Source: Chlorobiota bacterium
GTDB lineage: Bacteria > Bacteroidota > Chlorobiia > Chlorobiales > Chlorobiaceae
Length of the DNA stretch: 48,152 nt
Reading direction: 5' to 3'
Assembly (NCBI GenBank): GCA_016868665.1
Contig: VGGK01000017.1
Location: 1 to 48,152, forward strand
Under the pieces are notes generated by a model that ran no database searches, was not told the origin of the DNA, and saw nothing but the letters and a program-made list of their open reading frames with translations. Shown here one piece after another: positions 37,580 through 46,616 of this stretch. Position numbers and translations under genes: made by a program. How positions within the stretch are numbered: position 1 is the first letter of the stretch; each line of letters starts with the position of its first letter.

Positions 37580-38569
37580 TCATTGAAAACACAATGCGGC
37601 CGCGCCATGCATTCCGGCCCTGTTGCCGAGTTCCGCGGGTACCAGCTCGATTCCATCATGCATCGACGGAAGCGTGGAACGCAGCAGCTGCTGTCGCGCC
37701 GGATCGAAAATCAGCCCCCCCGCTGCAGCTATGCCGCCGCCGATGACGAATTTCCTTATATCCATAAGCGCAGTGACGTTAGCGAATCCGACTCCGAGTA
37801 CCGAGCCTACTCTCTCCCACACTGCGAGCGAAAGCGGATCGCCCTGCCTGGCTGCCTGCTCGATGTGCCGGGGAGAGAGCATCGCGCGATCATGCCTGCA
37901 AAGACCCGAAAGATGGCTGCCCGAAACGGGGTCTTCCGCAATGAGAGCCCAGGCATAATCAACGATGCGCTCCTTTCCGATCATCCCCTCGATGGTGCCG
38001 CGTATCCCGGCATGAACCGAAGGCCCCTGAAAATCCACGATCATGAACCCGATCTCCCCTGCCGTACCACCACCTGCACCCCGATAAAGCTTCCTGTCGA
38101 GCACGATGCCTCCGCCGACGCCTGTACCAAGCGTCACCATGAGAAAATCCCGAAAATCGCGTCCCGCTCCGTAACACGCCTCACCAAGTGCAGCGGCATT
38201 GGCATCGTTTTCGATGAAAAACGGCGATGAACCGGGAGATGTCCCCTCGAGCACGCACGCAAGCGCTTTTCGAAGCGGAAAGGTTGTCCAGCCGGGCAGA
38301 TTGGGCGGATAGCTCAGCGTGCCCTCCTCCGGATCGACCGCGCCGGGAGCCCCAAGCCCGGTTCCCGCAAAAGCATCGGCGCCAAGCCCGTCGGAAACTT
38401 CATCATAAAGCGCGGCGACAATCCCGGAAAGCTGGGAGACGATGCCTTCGGGTCCCGAAGATGTATCGGTAGGAACGCTCCTCTCCAGAACAATCCCGCC
38501 CTGAAAGCCCACAACGGCAGCTTTGATTGCCGTCCCGCCGAGATCGATGCCGATTGCCCATCGTGACAT
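37580..38569 (-). CDS. ROK family sugar kinase (glucokinase-like)
   Basis: Predicted ATP-dependent kinase of glucose or a related sugar, 329 residues from the ATG at 38569 (MSRWAIGIDLGGTAIKAAVV). The phosphate-1 loop GIDLGGTAIK (7-16), the catalytic FIENDANAAALGEA (about 122-135) and GTGVGGGIV (about 151-159) are intact. The CxCGxxGCxE zinc cluster of most ROK proteins is missing: the corresponding stretch reads HAGIRGTIEGM. A glycogen synthase gene lies farther along, so a role in sugar storage is possible, but the substrate is not shown. Confidence 0.88.
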   Translation of the reverse strand: MSRWAIGIDLGGTAIKAAVVGFQGGIVLERSVPTDTSSGPEGIVSQLSGIVAALYDEVSDGLGADAFAGTGLGAPGAVDPEEGTLSYPPNLPGWTTFPLRKALACVLEGTSPGSSPFFIENDANAAALGEACYGAGRDFRDFLMVTLGTGVGGGIVLDRKLYRGAGGGTAGEIGFMIVDFQGPSVHAGIRGTIEGMIGKERIVDYAWALIAEDPVSGSHLSGLCRHDRAMLSPRHIEQAARQGDPLSLAVWERVGSVLGVGFANVTALMDIRKFVIGGGIAAAGGLIFDPARQQLLRSTLPSMHDGIELVPAELGNRAGMHGAAALCFQ

Positions 38570-38588
38570 AGACGCTGTGATTGTTTCG

Positions 38589-39386
38589 TTAGCTGCTGAA
38601 GGGGCGGATAAACTTTCTGCCGTACCTGCCCGAGGCAAAAAATTCCAGAATCTCTAGAACTTCCGGTTCGGAAGGGCACTCGGAACGCACTCTCTCCAAT
38701 GCATTGCCAAGAAGCAGACCCGACTGGAAGATAATGCGATACACGTCGCGGATAAGGGTGATTTTCTCCGGAGAAAACCCCCTTCTTTTCAGGCCTATGG
38801 CATTGAGCCCCTCATAGCGGAAAGAAGCGTGCCCGCCTGCCATGACGAAAGGCGGCACATCGGACGAAGCGCGGGAGATTCCCCCGACCATGCTGTACCG
38901 TCCTATCCTGACGAACTGATGCACGCCGGCAAGACCGCCGACAACGGCATAGTCGCCCACCTCGCAATGCCCGCCGAACTGCACGGAGTTTGCGATCACC
39001 ACATTGCTGCCTATAACGCAGTCATGACCGGCATGAACATAGGCCATAATCAGGTTATCCGATCCGACCACAGTTTTGCCGCTCGCTTTCGTGCCGCGAT
39101 TGAGGGTGACGCATTCGCGGATTACGGTGCGATCGCCTATAATAAGACAGGTTTTCTCTCCCGAAAACTTCAGATCCTGGGGCTCTCCGCCCAGAACGGC
39201 CCCTGTATGAATCCGGCAATCGCTGCCGATACGGGTGCCTGCGGCGATATGCACCTGCGGCCCCACTGCCGTGCCGCTTCCGATGGTTACATCGTCTTCG
39301 ATGACCGAGTAAGGACCGACCGAAACGCCTGCGCCAAGAACGGCATCCGGGCTGATAATGGCGGTTGGATGGATAGTGCTGATCAT
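38589..39386 (-). CDS. lpxA: Acyl-ACP--UDP-N-acetylglucosamine O-acyltransferase
   Basis: First step of lipid A synthesis, moving a 3-hydroxyacyl chain from ACP to UDP-GlcNAc. The 265-residue protein has the left-handed beta-helix hexapeptide repeats from residue 5 to about 190 (IHPTAIISPDAVLGAGVSVG onward). The catalytic histidine is in VHAGHDC (His121, matching E. coli His125), and a C-terminal helical domain follows. It stands apart from lpxC/fabZ here. It starts 11 bases past the DUF2723 gene's stop and ends 20 bases before the ROK kinase start, so it lies inside a minus-strand operon. Confidence 0.94.
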   Translation of the reverse strand: MISTIHPTAIISPDAVLGAGVSVGPYSVIEDDVTIGSGTAVGPQVHIAAGTRIGSDCRIHTGAVLGGEPQDLKFSGEKTCLIIGDRTVIRECVTLNRGTKASGKTVVGSDNLIMAYVHAGHDCVIGSNVVIANSVQFGGHCEVGDYAVVGGLAGVHQFVRIGRYSMVGGISRASSDVPPFVMAGGHASFRYEGLNAIGLKRRGFSPEKITLIRDVYRIIFQSGLLLGNALERVRSECPSEPEVLEILEFFASGRYGRKFIRPFSS

Positions 39387-39397
39387 GGATTTATGTA

Positions 39398-42049
39398 TTA
39401 TTGCTGTTCCTTCTGTTGCTCAAAGGCTTCCCTGATGCGAGGCTCCTGCAGCTCCCTCGACAGCGATTCGATGACCCTCTCGGCGTCACGATCCCTGCCC
39501 GCGTCGCGATACGCTCCGGCAAGCACGAAAAACAGCTTCGGATCGGACTGATAGCTGCTTCCTGCAGCGAGTTTTTCAAGATAGGAAATATACTGCGCAG
39601 CTTTCTGTTTCGAGCCCAGCCTGCTGTAGAGCGAAACGACCGTCCCGGCAAGTTCGGGGTTAATGGGATACCTTTCGGGAGGAAGCACTCGAGCCGCGGT
39701 ATCGAGTACTTCGATCGCAAGTTCTCCCCTGCCGGCCGTGCGCAGGGACTTTTCTCCGGCGTCTATCCTGAGCGTACCTCCGGCGTCCCCGGCGAGGTCG
39801 AGCGCAAGACGGACAAACAGCGGCGCATAGTTCGCGCTGAGCCTTCGGGAGGTCTCTTCGAGAGTAACATCGGGATTATGGAGGTTCCGGAACCTGTAGA
39901 CGCTCATGAGGGACCGGTAGAGCCTTGCAGGATCGACAAAGCTCATCGGATCGTCACTCCGGAGAGAAACAACCCTGTAGACAAGACCGTCAAGCCTCAG
40001 ATGGCGCTGCAGCCCTATCATGCTCTCCTGATCGACCGTCAGGGCGAAACAGATCGGGCGACGGGGAAAATTGTTGGCGACGATTTCGTAGACCGCGATA
40101 TCCTGCGGACGGAGATATCCCTGGCCCTGATAGGAAAAACCGGGCTTCAGCACCCACTCAAGGCTGTCGGAAGGCTGCGCAGGAAGAGAATACCCGCGAC
40201 GGGCGGCTTCGCGGGCAAGCAGGATACCATCCTGCCCGGCAGGGATCGATACATCCACCGAATCGACAGGAATATAGGTGATGGAGGCAAGCTCGCCGTC
40301 GCCGGCGCCGAACGCGACCGGTTTGGCTCCTCTCGGGCTGGTATTCTTGAGCTGCAGCAGGTACCATCCGGTATTGGCAAGGCTGAGGTTGACCACCCTG
40401 ACATCTGTCCTTATACGCTCGACCTCCTGAAGGTACCAGAGCGGAAAGGTATCGTTGTCGCCGTTAGTGAACAGAATGGCATCTTTCTCGCAGCTCTGCA
40501 GCATGTTCCATGCCCAGTCCCACGGCACATAATTGCCCGACCGGTCGTGCACCCTGTAATTCGCCTGCAGCATGCGCCCGTTGATGAAGAACAGTGCAGC
40601 AGCGATGAGCGCTCCCGAAAGCATGGCCTGCTTCCGGCCTCTGGCCAGGGAAAAACGATCCTTAAGCCATGAGGAGAGGCTTTCAATACCGATACCGATC
40701 CATATGGCAAAAGCGAAAAAACTGCCGGCATAACTGTAATCGCGCTCTCTGGGCTGCGGTTCGGTCTGGTTAAGGTAGATGACGAGCGCTGCGCCGGTCA
40801 GAATGAAGAGGGCGGTCACCACCATCCCCATTTTCCATTCGCGCCTGAAATGCGCCGCAGCGCCGGCAAGACCGGCAATGAAGGGCAATCCCCAGAGTAC
40901 CGACCAGTCGACGCCGGCGCCTTCCATGTCATGCTCGCGGCCTATGAACTGCCATCCAAAATAACGCAGATACATCCTGTTGAGCTGATAGCTCATGAAA
41001 TAATCGAGATCGCTCCGGTACTGCTGGTAGAAGTACTGATGCACCGGCTCGGGCGACCACCGTCTCGGCCAGAGCGGCATCTCCCCATACTGTTCGCGGT
41101 TCAGATACGAAAAAAAAGCTTCGGGCGTCGAGGGATTGTTCTCGTTGATGGGCGGCCCGGCCTGGGCACGAGCGTAGATCAGCCCGTAGGAGGTGTACCC
41201 GATAATAACGAGAAAGAGCGAAACAAGCAGCGTATTCGACATCGCCAGGCGCTCCTTGTGGGTATACCGGATGCCCCAGCCAAGCGCGGCTGCAAGCAGC
41301 AGCAGACCCCACCACGAAGCGAACTGAAACAGGATGGGCAACCCTTTGATAATCACCTGATAGATCAGGAAAAAAAGCGCAGAGGAAGCGGCGACAAGCA
41401 GGGAGAACGATTTCAGGGTAACCTCGTATCTTCTGAAATAGTAGATCAGAGCCGCGGCGAACACCGCAAGCAGGCTCAGAAGATGCACCCCGATGGAGAG
41501 CCCCACCATATACATCATGAGCATCAGCCAGCGTTCGTGGCCCGGATTCGGGTACTCCTCATACCAGCGGAGCATCAGCCAGACCACCATGGCGGTAAAA
41601 AACGACGAGAGCGCGTACACTTCCGTCTCTACGGCATTGAACCAGAAACTGTCGGAAAAAGCCAGCGCAAGCGCGGCGACGAGGGCGCTGCCATATGCGG
41701 AAATCTTCTCGGCCGCACTCCAGTCGTCCGGGTCGCTTTTTCGGTACATGATGATGAACCGCACCGTGATAAGATAGGTGAGCATCACAGTAGCAGAACT
41801 TGCGATGGTGCTCAGCAGATTCACCCTCGCGCCGATATCGTCGAAAAAGGGAATCATCGAAAACAGGCGACCGACAAGCAGAAAAAGCGGCGCGCCGGGA
41901 GGATGCGGCACTCCGAGCGTATACGCGGTAGCAATGAATTCGCCGCAATCCCAGAACGAGAGCGTCGGCGCCATGGTCATCAGATACAGGAGCTCGGCTG
42001 CGGCAAAAAGCAGCACGGCAAGGAGGCGGTTAAGTGCCCGGTGTGTCAT
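39398..42049 (-). CDS. DUF2723 multi-spanning membrane protein
   Basis: An 883-residue protein with 11-13 predicted membrane segments in the first 500 residues and a soluble TPR-like C-terminus (about 720-883). The N-terminal LLYLMTMAPTLSFWDCGEF (about 20-38), HPPGAPLFLLVGR (48-60) and SSFFTAM stretches match DUF2723, a GT-C-type family common in Bacteroidetes and related to eukaryotic TMEM260, an O-mannosyltransferase. A role in protein or lipid glycosylation is inferred. Asp35 and Glu37 in DCGEF suit the metal-binding loop of GT-C enzymes. It is the first gene of the run leading through lpxA. Confidence 0.88.
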   Translation of the reverse strand: MTHRALNRLLAVLLFAAAELLYLMTMAPTLSFWDCGEFIATAYTLGVPHPPGAPLFLLVGRLFSMIPFFDDIGARVNLLSTIASSATVMLTYLITVRFIIMYRKSDPDDWSAAEKISAYGSALVAALALAFSDSFWFNAVETEVYALSSFFTAMVVWLMLRWYEEYPNPGHERWLMLMMYMVGLSIGVHLLSLLAVFAAALIYYFRRYEVTLKSFSLLVAASSALFFLIYQVIIKGLPILFQFASWWGLLLLAAALGWGIRYTHKERLAMSNTLLVSLFLVIIGYTSYGLIYARAQAGPPINENNPSTPEAFFSYLNREQYGEMPLWPRRWSPEPVHQYFYQQYRSDLDYFMSYQLNRMYLRYFGWQFIGREHDMEGAGVDWSVLWGLPFIAGLAGAAAHFRREWKMGMVVTALFILTGAALVIYLNQTEPQPRERDYSYAGSFFAFAIWIGIGIESLSSWLKDRFSLARGRKQAMLSGALIAAALFFINGRMLQANYRVHDRSGNYVPWDWAWNMLQSCEKDAILFTNGDNDTFPLWYLQEVERIRTDVRVVNLSLANTGWYLLQLKNTSPRGAKPVAFGAGDGELASITYIPVDSVDVSIPAGQDGILLAREAARRGYSLPAQPSDSLEWVLKPGFSYQGQGYLRPQDIAVYEIVANNFPRRPICFALTVDQESMIGLQRHLRLDGLVYRVVSLRSDDPMSFVDPARLYRSLMSVYRFRNLHNPDVTLEETSRRLSANYAPLFVRLALDLAGDAGGTLRIDAGEKSLRTAGRGELAIEVLDTAARVLPPERYPINPELAGTVVSLYSRLGSKQKAAQYISYLEKLAAGSSYQSDPKLFFVLAGAYRDAGRDRDAERVIESLSRELQEPRIREAFEQQKEQQ

Positions 42050-42086
42050 AGGTTTCGTTTCGTTCGCGTCTTTATTTTGTTTGCTT

Positions 42087-43265
42087 TCATGTTTCCAGGG
42101 AAATCAGCTCTCCTGCTATATGGTCGGCAAACAGGAATCCCCTGCCGGTAAGGAAAATGCGTCCGTCTTCCAGCACGATCCATCCTTTTGCATGAAACCG
42201 TGCCAACATACGCTGCAGGTTCTGCCCTAATTTATCGCGTTTTCTTAAAAACCCAACATCGAGACCCCGGTTTATACGCAGTGAGAGAAAAACATGCTCC
42301 ACAAACCGCTCTTCCTCGGTCAGCGTCTCTTCAATGGCGGAAAAAGCAGGCGGTCCGGCAAGATAGCGAAGCAGGCTTCCCGCGTTCGCACGGCGAACCT
42401 CGACAGGTCCCGTGCGGATGAAGCTGTGAGCAGAAGGACCAAATCCGAGATATGGCTCACGCATCCAGCAGGCAAGATTGTATCGGGAATGATGACCGGG
42501 AAACGCAAAATTCGACACCTCGTAATGGCGATATCCGCTGCCGCAGAGCCTTTCGACGGCCGACAAGTACATCGACGCCTGAACCGTTTCTCCGGGCACC
42601 GTTACAATGCCCCTCGAAATCCTGCTCTCAAGCAGGGTTTTTGGTTCGATGGAAAGCATATAAACCGATACGTGCGGCACGGCAAGTCCCACGACATCGT
42701 TCAGATCCTTCTGCCACTCGCCGGACGATTCCCCCGGCACCCCGCAGATAAGATCCACGCTGAGAGTGTCGAACACCTGCAGCGCCTTGCCGGTTATCCT
42801 GCGGGCATCCTCCGCCGAATGCCTGCGGCCGAGAACGGAAAGCTTGCGCTGCTGAAAAGACTGTACACCAAGGCTGAGGCGGTTGACGCCCGCACTGCGC
42901 AGTTCCCGCATCGCAGGTACGTCGAGATCCTCGGGATTGGCTTCAAGCGCTATTTCCGCCTCCGGCTCGAAATCGCCGATCGCCGAAAGAAGGTCGAGCC
43001 ATCCGGCGATAAAGCTCACCGGCACCAGCGAAGGAGTTCCCCCTCCTATATGTACCGCTCTCACCCTGCGCCCCCTCAAAAACGGTGCGGAAGCGAGCGT
43101 TTCTGACGAAAGAGCCCTGAAAAAAGATTCGACATGGTCGAGACGGGTGACAAGAAAAAAATCGCAGTAGCTGCACCGGGTACGGCAGAAAGGAACATGC
43201 AAATAGATGCTGAGCGGTTCGCTCTCCTCATGGAAACAATCCGGGAAAGAACGTGCGTCAGGCAA
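42087..43265 (-). CDS. hemW: Radical SAM heme chaperone HemW-like protein
   Basis: HemN-related radical SAM protein, about 392 residues. The cluster motif is HVPFCRTRCSYCDFF (Cys27, Cys31, Cys34), followed by HIGGGTPSL, ANPEDLD, RLSLGVQSF and the HemW C-terminal domain. The three-cysteine motif without the fourth Cys of HemN favours HemW, a heme-transfer chaperone, over coproporphyrinogen oxidase. The frame is open up to 43349, but I start at a TTG at 43265 that overlaps the gmhB stop by eight bases; no ATG gives a compact N-terminus. In a pigment-making cell a porphyrin role is also conceivable. Confidence 0.85.
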   Translation of the reverse strand: MPDARSFPDCFHEESEPLSIYLHVPFCRTRCSYCDFFLVTRLDHVESFFRALSSETLASAPFLRGRRVRAVHIGGGTPSLVPVSFIAGWLDLLSAIGDFEPEAEIALEANPEDLDVPAMRELRSAGVNRLSLGVQSFQQRKLSVLGRRHSAEDARRITGKALQVFDTLSVDLICGVPGESSGEWQKDLNDVVGLAVPHVSVYMLSIEPKTLLESRISRGIVTVPGETVQASMYLSAVERLCGSGYRHYEVSNFAFPGHHSRYNLACWMREPYLGFGPSAHSFIRTGPVEVRRANAGSLLRYLAGPPAFSAIEETLTEEERFVEHVFLSLRINRGLDVGFLRKRDKLGQNLQRMLARFHAKGWIVLEDGRIFLTGRGFLFADHIAGELISLET

Positions 43266-43842
43266 GAATATGACCTGTAACGGCCCGATAGAGGTCGTCG
43301 GCGATATGTTCCGGCATGATGCCCCGCTCGATGCACATGCGCTCCTCATTGTGCCCGGTCCTCACCAGCACGGGCCTCAGTCCCGCCCGAAGACCGCACT
43401 CCACATCGACGATCTTGTCGCCGATAAAAAATGAACGGCTGCGGTCGACAATCAGACCTTCCGCAAGAAAATCGGCAATCGCACGCTCCACCATTCCGGG
43501 TTCGGGCTTGCGGCATCCTGTATCGCGATCGTAAAGCGGATTGGGATAATCGGGATGGGACGGGCAGTAGTAACACCGGTCGTAAGAGGTACCCCATGCG
43601 GCCAGCAGTTCGTTCAGATAACGGTTCACGTCCTCGACCTGCTCGATCGTCGTGATGCCGCGCGCAACGCCGGCCTGGTTGGTCACGACAACGATACGGA
43701 AACCTGCCGACCTGGCAAGGGCAACGGCCTCCGCCGCGCCTTCGATCAGTCTGAACTGCTCTCTCGACGTGACATAGGAACCGATATCCTCATTGATGGT
43801 GCCGTCCCGGTCAAGAAAAAGCACCCTGACGGTGTCAGCCAT
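43258..43842 (-). CDS. gmhB: D-glycero-D-manno-heptose 1,7-bisphosphate 7-phosphatase
   Basis: HAD phosphatase of LPS heptose synthesis, 194 residues. Motif I is FLDRDGTIN (Asp11, Asp13), motif II VVVTNQAG (about 51-58), motif III CRKPEPGM (about 110-117) and motif IV FFIGDKIVDVE. The family's zinc loop is present: CYYCPSHPD...GC (Cys90, Cys93, His96, Cys110). It starts five bases after the glgA stop and its end overlaps the hemW start, so glgA, gmhB and hemW are likely one transcript. Confidence 0.93.
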   Translation of the reverse strand: MADTVRVLFLDRDGTINEDIGSYVTSREQFRLIEGAAEAVALARSAGFRIVVVTNQAGVARGITTIEQVEDVNRYLNELLAAWGTSYDRCYYCPSHPDYPNPLYDRDTGCRKPEPGMVERAIADFLAEGLIVDRSRSFFIGDKIVDVECGLRAGLRPVLVRTGHNEERMCIERGIMPEHIADDLYRAVTGHILA

Positions 43843-43847
43843 GCCTC

Positions 43848-45317
43848 TTACGATTCAAGCAGTTGTCGGTAAAGCTGGTCGTACTCCTCGGCGGAACTCT
43901 TCCAGGCGAAATCGCGGCCCATGGCATCCAGAACAAGCTGCTGCCAGCGTTCTTCGTCGTTGTAGAGATCGAGAGCTTCCCTGATTTTATCGATGAAAGC
44001 ATCGGCAGTATACTCATGGAAAAGAAACCCGGATCCGGAACCGTCCGTAATATCGGCTATGGTTTCGACGATGCCGCCGCCGGCATATGCCACAGGAATG
44101 GTGCCGTAGCTCATCGCGAACAGCTGCAGCATGCCGCAAGACTCGATGCGCCCGGGCATGAGAAGGATGTCCAGACCGGCAATCGCCAGATGCAGGAGCG
44201 TATCGGCATGATCCGGCATAAGCGCCACCTGCTCGGGATACTCTTCGGCAAACTTGCGGAAAACGGCTTCGTATGCTTTCTCTCCGGAACCGAAAATCAG
44301 CAGCTGCATATCGAGCCCGACCATCCGATCAAGGCTCTCCTTCAGGAGTTCGCCTCCCTGAAACGCGTCGAAACCGCCTATGACGCCCACCAGGGGACAT
44401 CCCTCGGTATACGGAAGGCTGACCTCTTCGAGAAGCGCTTTCTTGTTATCGAGCTTCCCCTCCATCCGGTCGGTGCTGTACCGCTTCTTGATCAGTTTGT
44501 CGGTCGAAGGATTCCACTGACGGGTATCGATACCGTTGAGGATGCCATGGAACCGCTCCTTTCGCTCCTCTACGATAGGACCGAGCCCATAGGTATCGTT
44601 TCCGTCGCTCACGATCGCATCGGCATAGCTCTTCGATGTCGTTGTCAGAAGATCCGCATGTTCGACGCCGGTATACAGCATATTGACCTGGTCACCCTCC
44701 CGATGCAGGCCGTTGCATACCTCTTCGGGAAGCAGCTTCTGAAACACCTTCAGCGGAAGCACCCCCTGGCGGTAAACGTTGTGAATGGTCAGTACCGTCC
44801 TGATATCGCTGAAAAAGCTGTTTTGCGCGTAGACAGTCCTGAGCAGCAGAGGCAGCATGCCTGCATACCAGTCGTGGCAATGAATGATGTCGGGCTTCCA
44901 CCCGAGCCGCTGGAGAGTTTCCAGAACGCCGACATTGAAAAAAATCACTTTTTCGGCATTGCTCTTCTGATCTCCGCCGCTCTGTATATCGGTAAAAAGG
45001 CCGTTGCGCTTGAAATACTTCTCGTTATAGAGAAAATAGGTCTGGATCTTGCTGGACGGCAGCGCCGTAACCTTGACATGAAGAAGTTCGGTTTTATCTT
45101 TCAGGTTAACCTCGATGTCCGAAAGCCGCAACACGTCATGCAACCGGAACTTCCTGTCGTTGATGGTGCCGTATTTCGGCATCATGATACGGGCTTCAAA
45201 CCCTTCTTCTTCAAGAGCCTGGGGGAACGATGCCATAAAATCAGCAAGAGCGCTGATCCTTACAAACGGGGAGACTTCACCAGAGACATAAAGAACCTTG
45301 AAATTTCTTCTGGCCAT
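43848..45317 (-). CDS. glgA: Glycogen synthase (GT5, ADP-glucose type)
   Basis: Adds glucose from ADP-glucose to glycogen. The 489-residue protein has the GT-B layout: N-terminal VLYVSGEVSPFVRISALADF (8-27), HCHDWYAGMLP (about 163), LTIHNVYRQG (about 188), ILNGIDTRQWNPS (about 266) and the C-terminal RIESCGMLQLFAMSYGT (about 400). The usual KxGGL substrate loop is R-I-S-A-L here (residues 20-24). I recall the same substitution in other green-sulfur-bacterial GlgA proteins, so it is a lineage trait rather than damage. A divergent promoter region of about 125 bp separates it from the Ig-like lipoprotein gene. Confidence 0.93.
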   Translation of the reverse strand: MARRNFKVLYVSGEVSPFVRISALADFMASFPQALEEEGFEARIMMPKYGTINDRKFRLHDVLRLSDIEVNLKDKTELLHVKVTALPSSKIQTYFLYNEKYFKRNGLFTDIQSGGDQKSNAEKVIFFNVGVLETLQRLGWKPDIIHCHDWYAGMLPLLLRTVYAQNSFFSDIRTVLTIHNVYRQGVLPLKVFQKLLPEEVCNGLHREGDQVNMLYTGVEHADLLTTTSKSYADAIVSDGNDTYGLGPIVEERKERFHGILNGIDTRQWNPSTDKLIKKRYSTDRMEGKLDNKKALLEEVSLPYTEGCPLVGVIGGFDAFQGGELLKESLDRMVGLDMQLLIFGSGEKAYEAVFRKFAEEYPEQVALMPDHADTLLHLAIAGLDILLMPGRIESCGMLQLFAMSYGTIPVAYAGGGIVETIADITDGSGSGFLFHEYTADAFIDKIREALDLYNDEERWQQLVLDAMGRDFAWKSSAEEYDQLYRQLLES

Positions 45318-45444
45318 CTATATATCAATCGATCTATAATTTTTCACCAAATACTTTCATAGAACTCCATTTCTTTTTAATTTACGAATTTTTAAAGACA
45401 GATACAATCCGGGCATAAAGCAACCGGTTATCAGGAAGACAACG

Positions 45445-46533
45445 CTGAAACGCAACCGCAACATCATTCTCCTTCCGGTATTGCTTGTATTGAGCCTCGC
45501 CGGAGGATGCGCATCGGACAGGCCCCCTTCGGGAGGCCCTGTCGACCGGTCTCCGCTTCAGGTGATCTCTTCCGAGCCGGCGCACACCGCAACCGGCTTT
45601 TCAGGTACAAGCGTCCGCCTCGTATTCAGCCACCCGGTCAGCGGCCGCGAGTTCCTCGGCGCGCTCGGGATCTCTCCCGCACTCGGCAACTACGACGTGG
45701 CCGTCAACGGCCGCGAAGCGGAAATACGCATATTCGAACCACTGAAACCTGAAACCACCTACCGGATCATTCTGAACAAACACATGCGCGACATGCGCGG
45801 CAACAGGCTCGGCAATTCCGCAGTCATCGCATTCTCAACCGGTGCAGCAACAGATGCCGGCTCAATAGAAGGCTCGGTTTATGCCTACAGCCTCGCCCCC
45901 GCTCCCGATGCGCTGCTCATGGCTTTCAGGGAAGGCGGCAGCGCGGACCAGCCGGACTATCTGGTTCAGGCCAACAACGACGGAACATTCAGGCTCGACA
46001 ACCTTGCCGGCGGAGAGTACCGGGTCATAGCCGTGAATGACCGCAATCACAACCTGCGTTTCGATCCGGAAACGGAATCCGTTGCCGTAGCCCACAAGGT
46101 CCGCATAACGACGGGAACAGCCCCGCTTCGACTGCGGTTCCCTCCCGGCACTGACACAACCCCCATGCAGACCATAACGGAGCAGGCAAAGCCAAACGAT
46201 GAAAACGGCACCCTGTCCGGCTCCTGCAGGAGCGATGCCGACGCCCTGGCCATCGAAGCGCGACGAAAAAGCGACGACGCATCGTTCCTTGCTGCTGCCG
46301 TAAAGGCGGCAAAAGGGCTTTTCATATACGCATTCAAGTCCCTTCCTCCGGGAACCTATACCGTCAGCGCCTACGTACCATCAGACCGGAAGCAGGGAGC
46401 GAAGCCTGAACCATGGAAACCAGGGAAACTCGAACCATTCACTCCATCGGAACCCTTTGCCGTCTACCCCGATACCGTACGAATCCGGCCCGGATGGCTG
46501 ACCGACGGGATCGATATCATGTTCAGGCAATGA
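45445..46533 (+). CDS. Ig-like domain lipoprotein
   Basis: Predicted surface or periplasmic lipoprotein of about 362 residues. The signal is KRNRNIILLPVLLVLSLAGGC, with the lipobox LAGGC. A SbsA-type bacterial Ig domain follows (VISSEPAHTATGFSGTSVRL, VFSHPV..., TTYRIILNKHMRDMRGNRL, about 40-125), then carboxypeptidase-regulatory-like beta domains with FRLDNLAGGEYRVIAVND and FKSLPPGTYTVSAYVP. The first usual start codon, TTG at 45481, would drop the basic part of the signal. I choose CTG at 45445, which has AGGAAG eight bases upstream. This start is inferred. Bacteroidetes/Chlorobi have many such proteins; the role is unknown. Confidence 0.8.
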   Translation: MKRNRNIILLPVLLVLSLAGGCASDRPPSGGPVDRSPLQVISSEPAHTATGFSGTSVRLVFSHPVSGREFLGALGISPALGNYDVAVNGREAEIRIFEPLKPETTYRIILNKHMRDMRGNRLGNSAVIAFSTGAATDAGSIEGSVYAYSLAPAPDALLMAFREGGSADQPDYLVQANNDGTFRLDNLAGGEYRVIAVNDRNHNLRFDPETESVAVAHKVRITTGTAPLRLRFPPGTDTTPMQTITEQAKPNDENGTLSGSCRSDADALAIEARRKSDDASFLAAAVKAAKGLFIYAFKSLPPGTYTVSAYVPSDRKQGAKPEPWKPGKLEPFTPSEPFAVYPDTVRIRPGWLTDGIDIMFRQ

Positions 46534-46616
46534 CGGCTTTCGGCCTAACAGTTTCATGCGTATCTTCCTGCCGGAAATCAACTGTCATGCACAACAAATC
46601 CATACACTGACCCGTC

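Noticed and set aside
40850-42151. 433-residue plus-strand frame, and a similar one at 39401-40672
   Set aside because: Both are antisense to the DUF2723 gene; their His/Arg/Gln-rich composition is typical of shadows of GC-rich genes.
43863-45362. 499-residue plus-strand frame
   Set aside because: Antisense to glgA, which is complete and colinear with known glycogen synthases.
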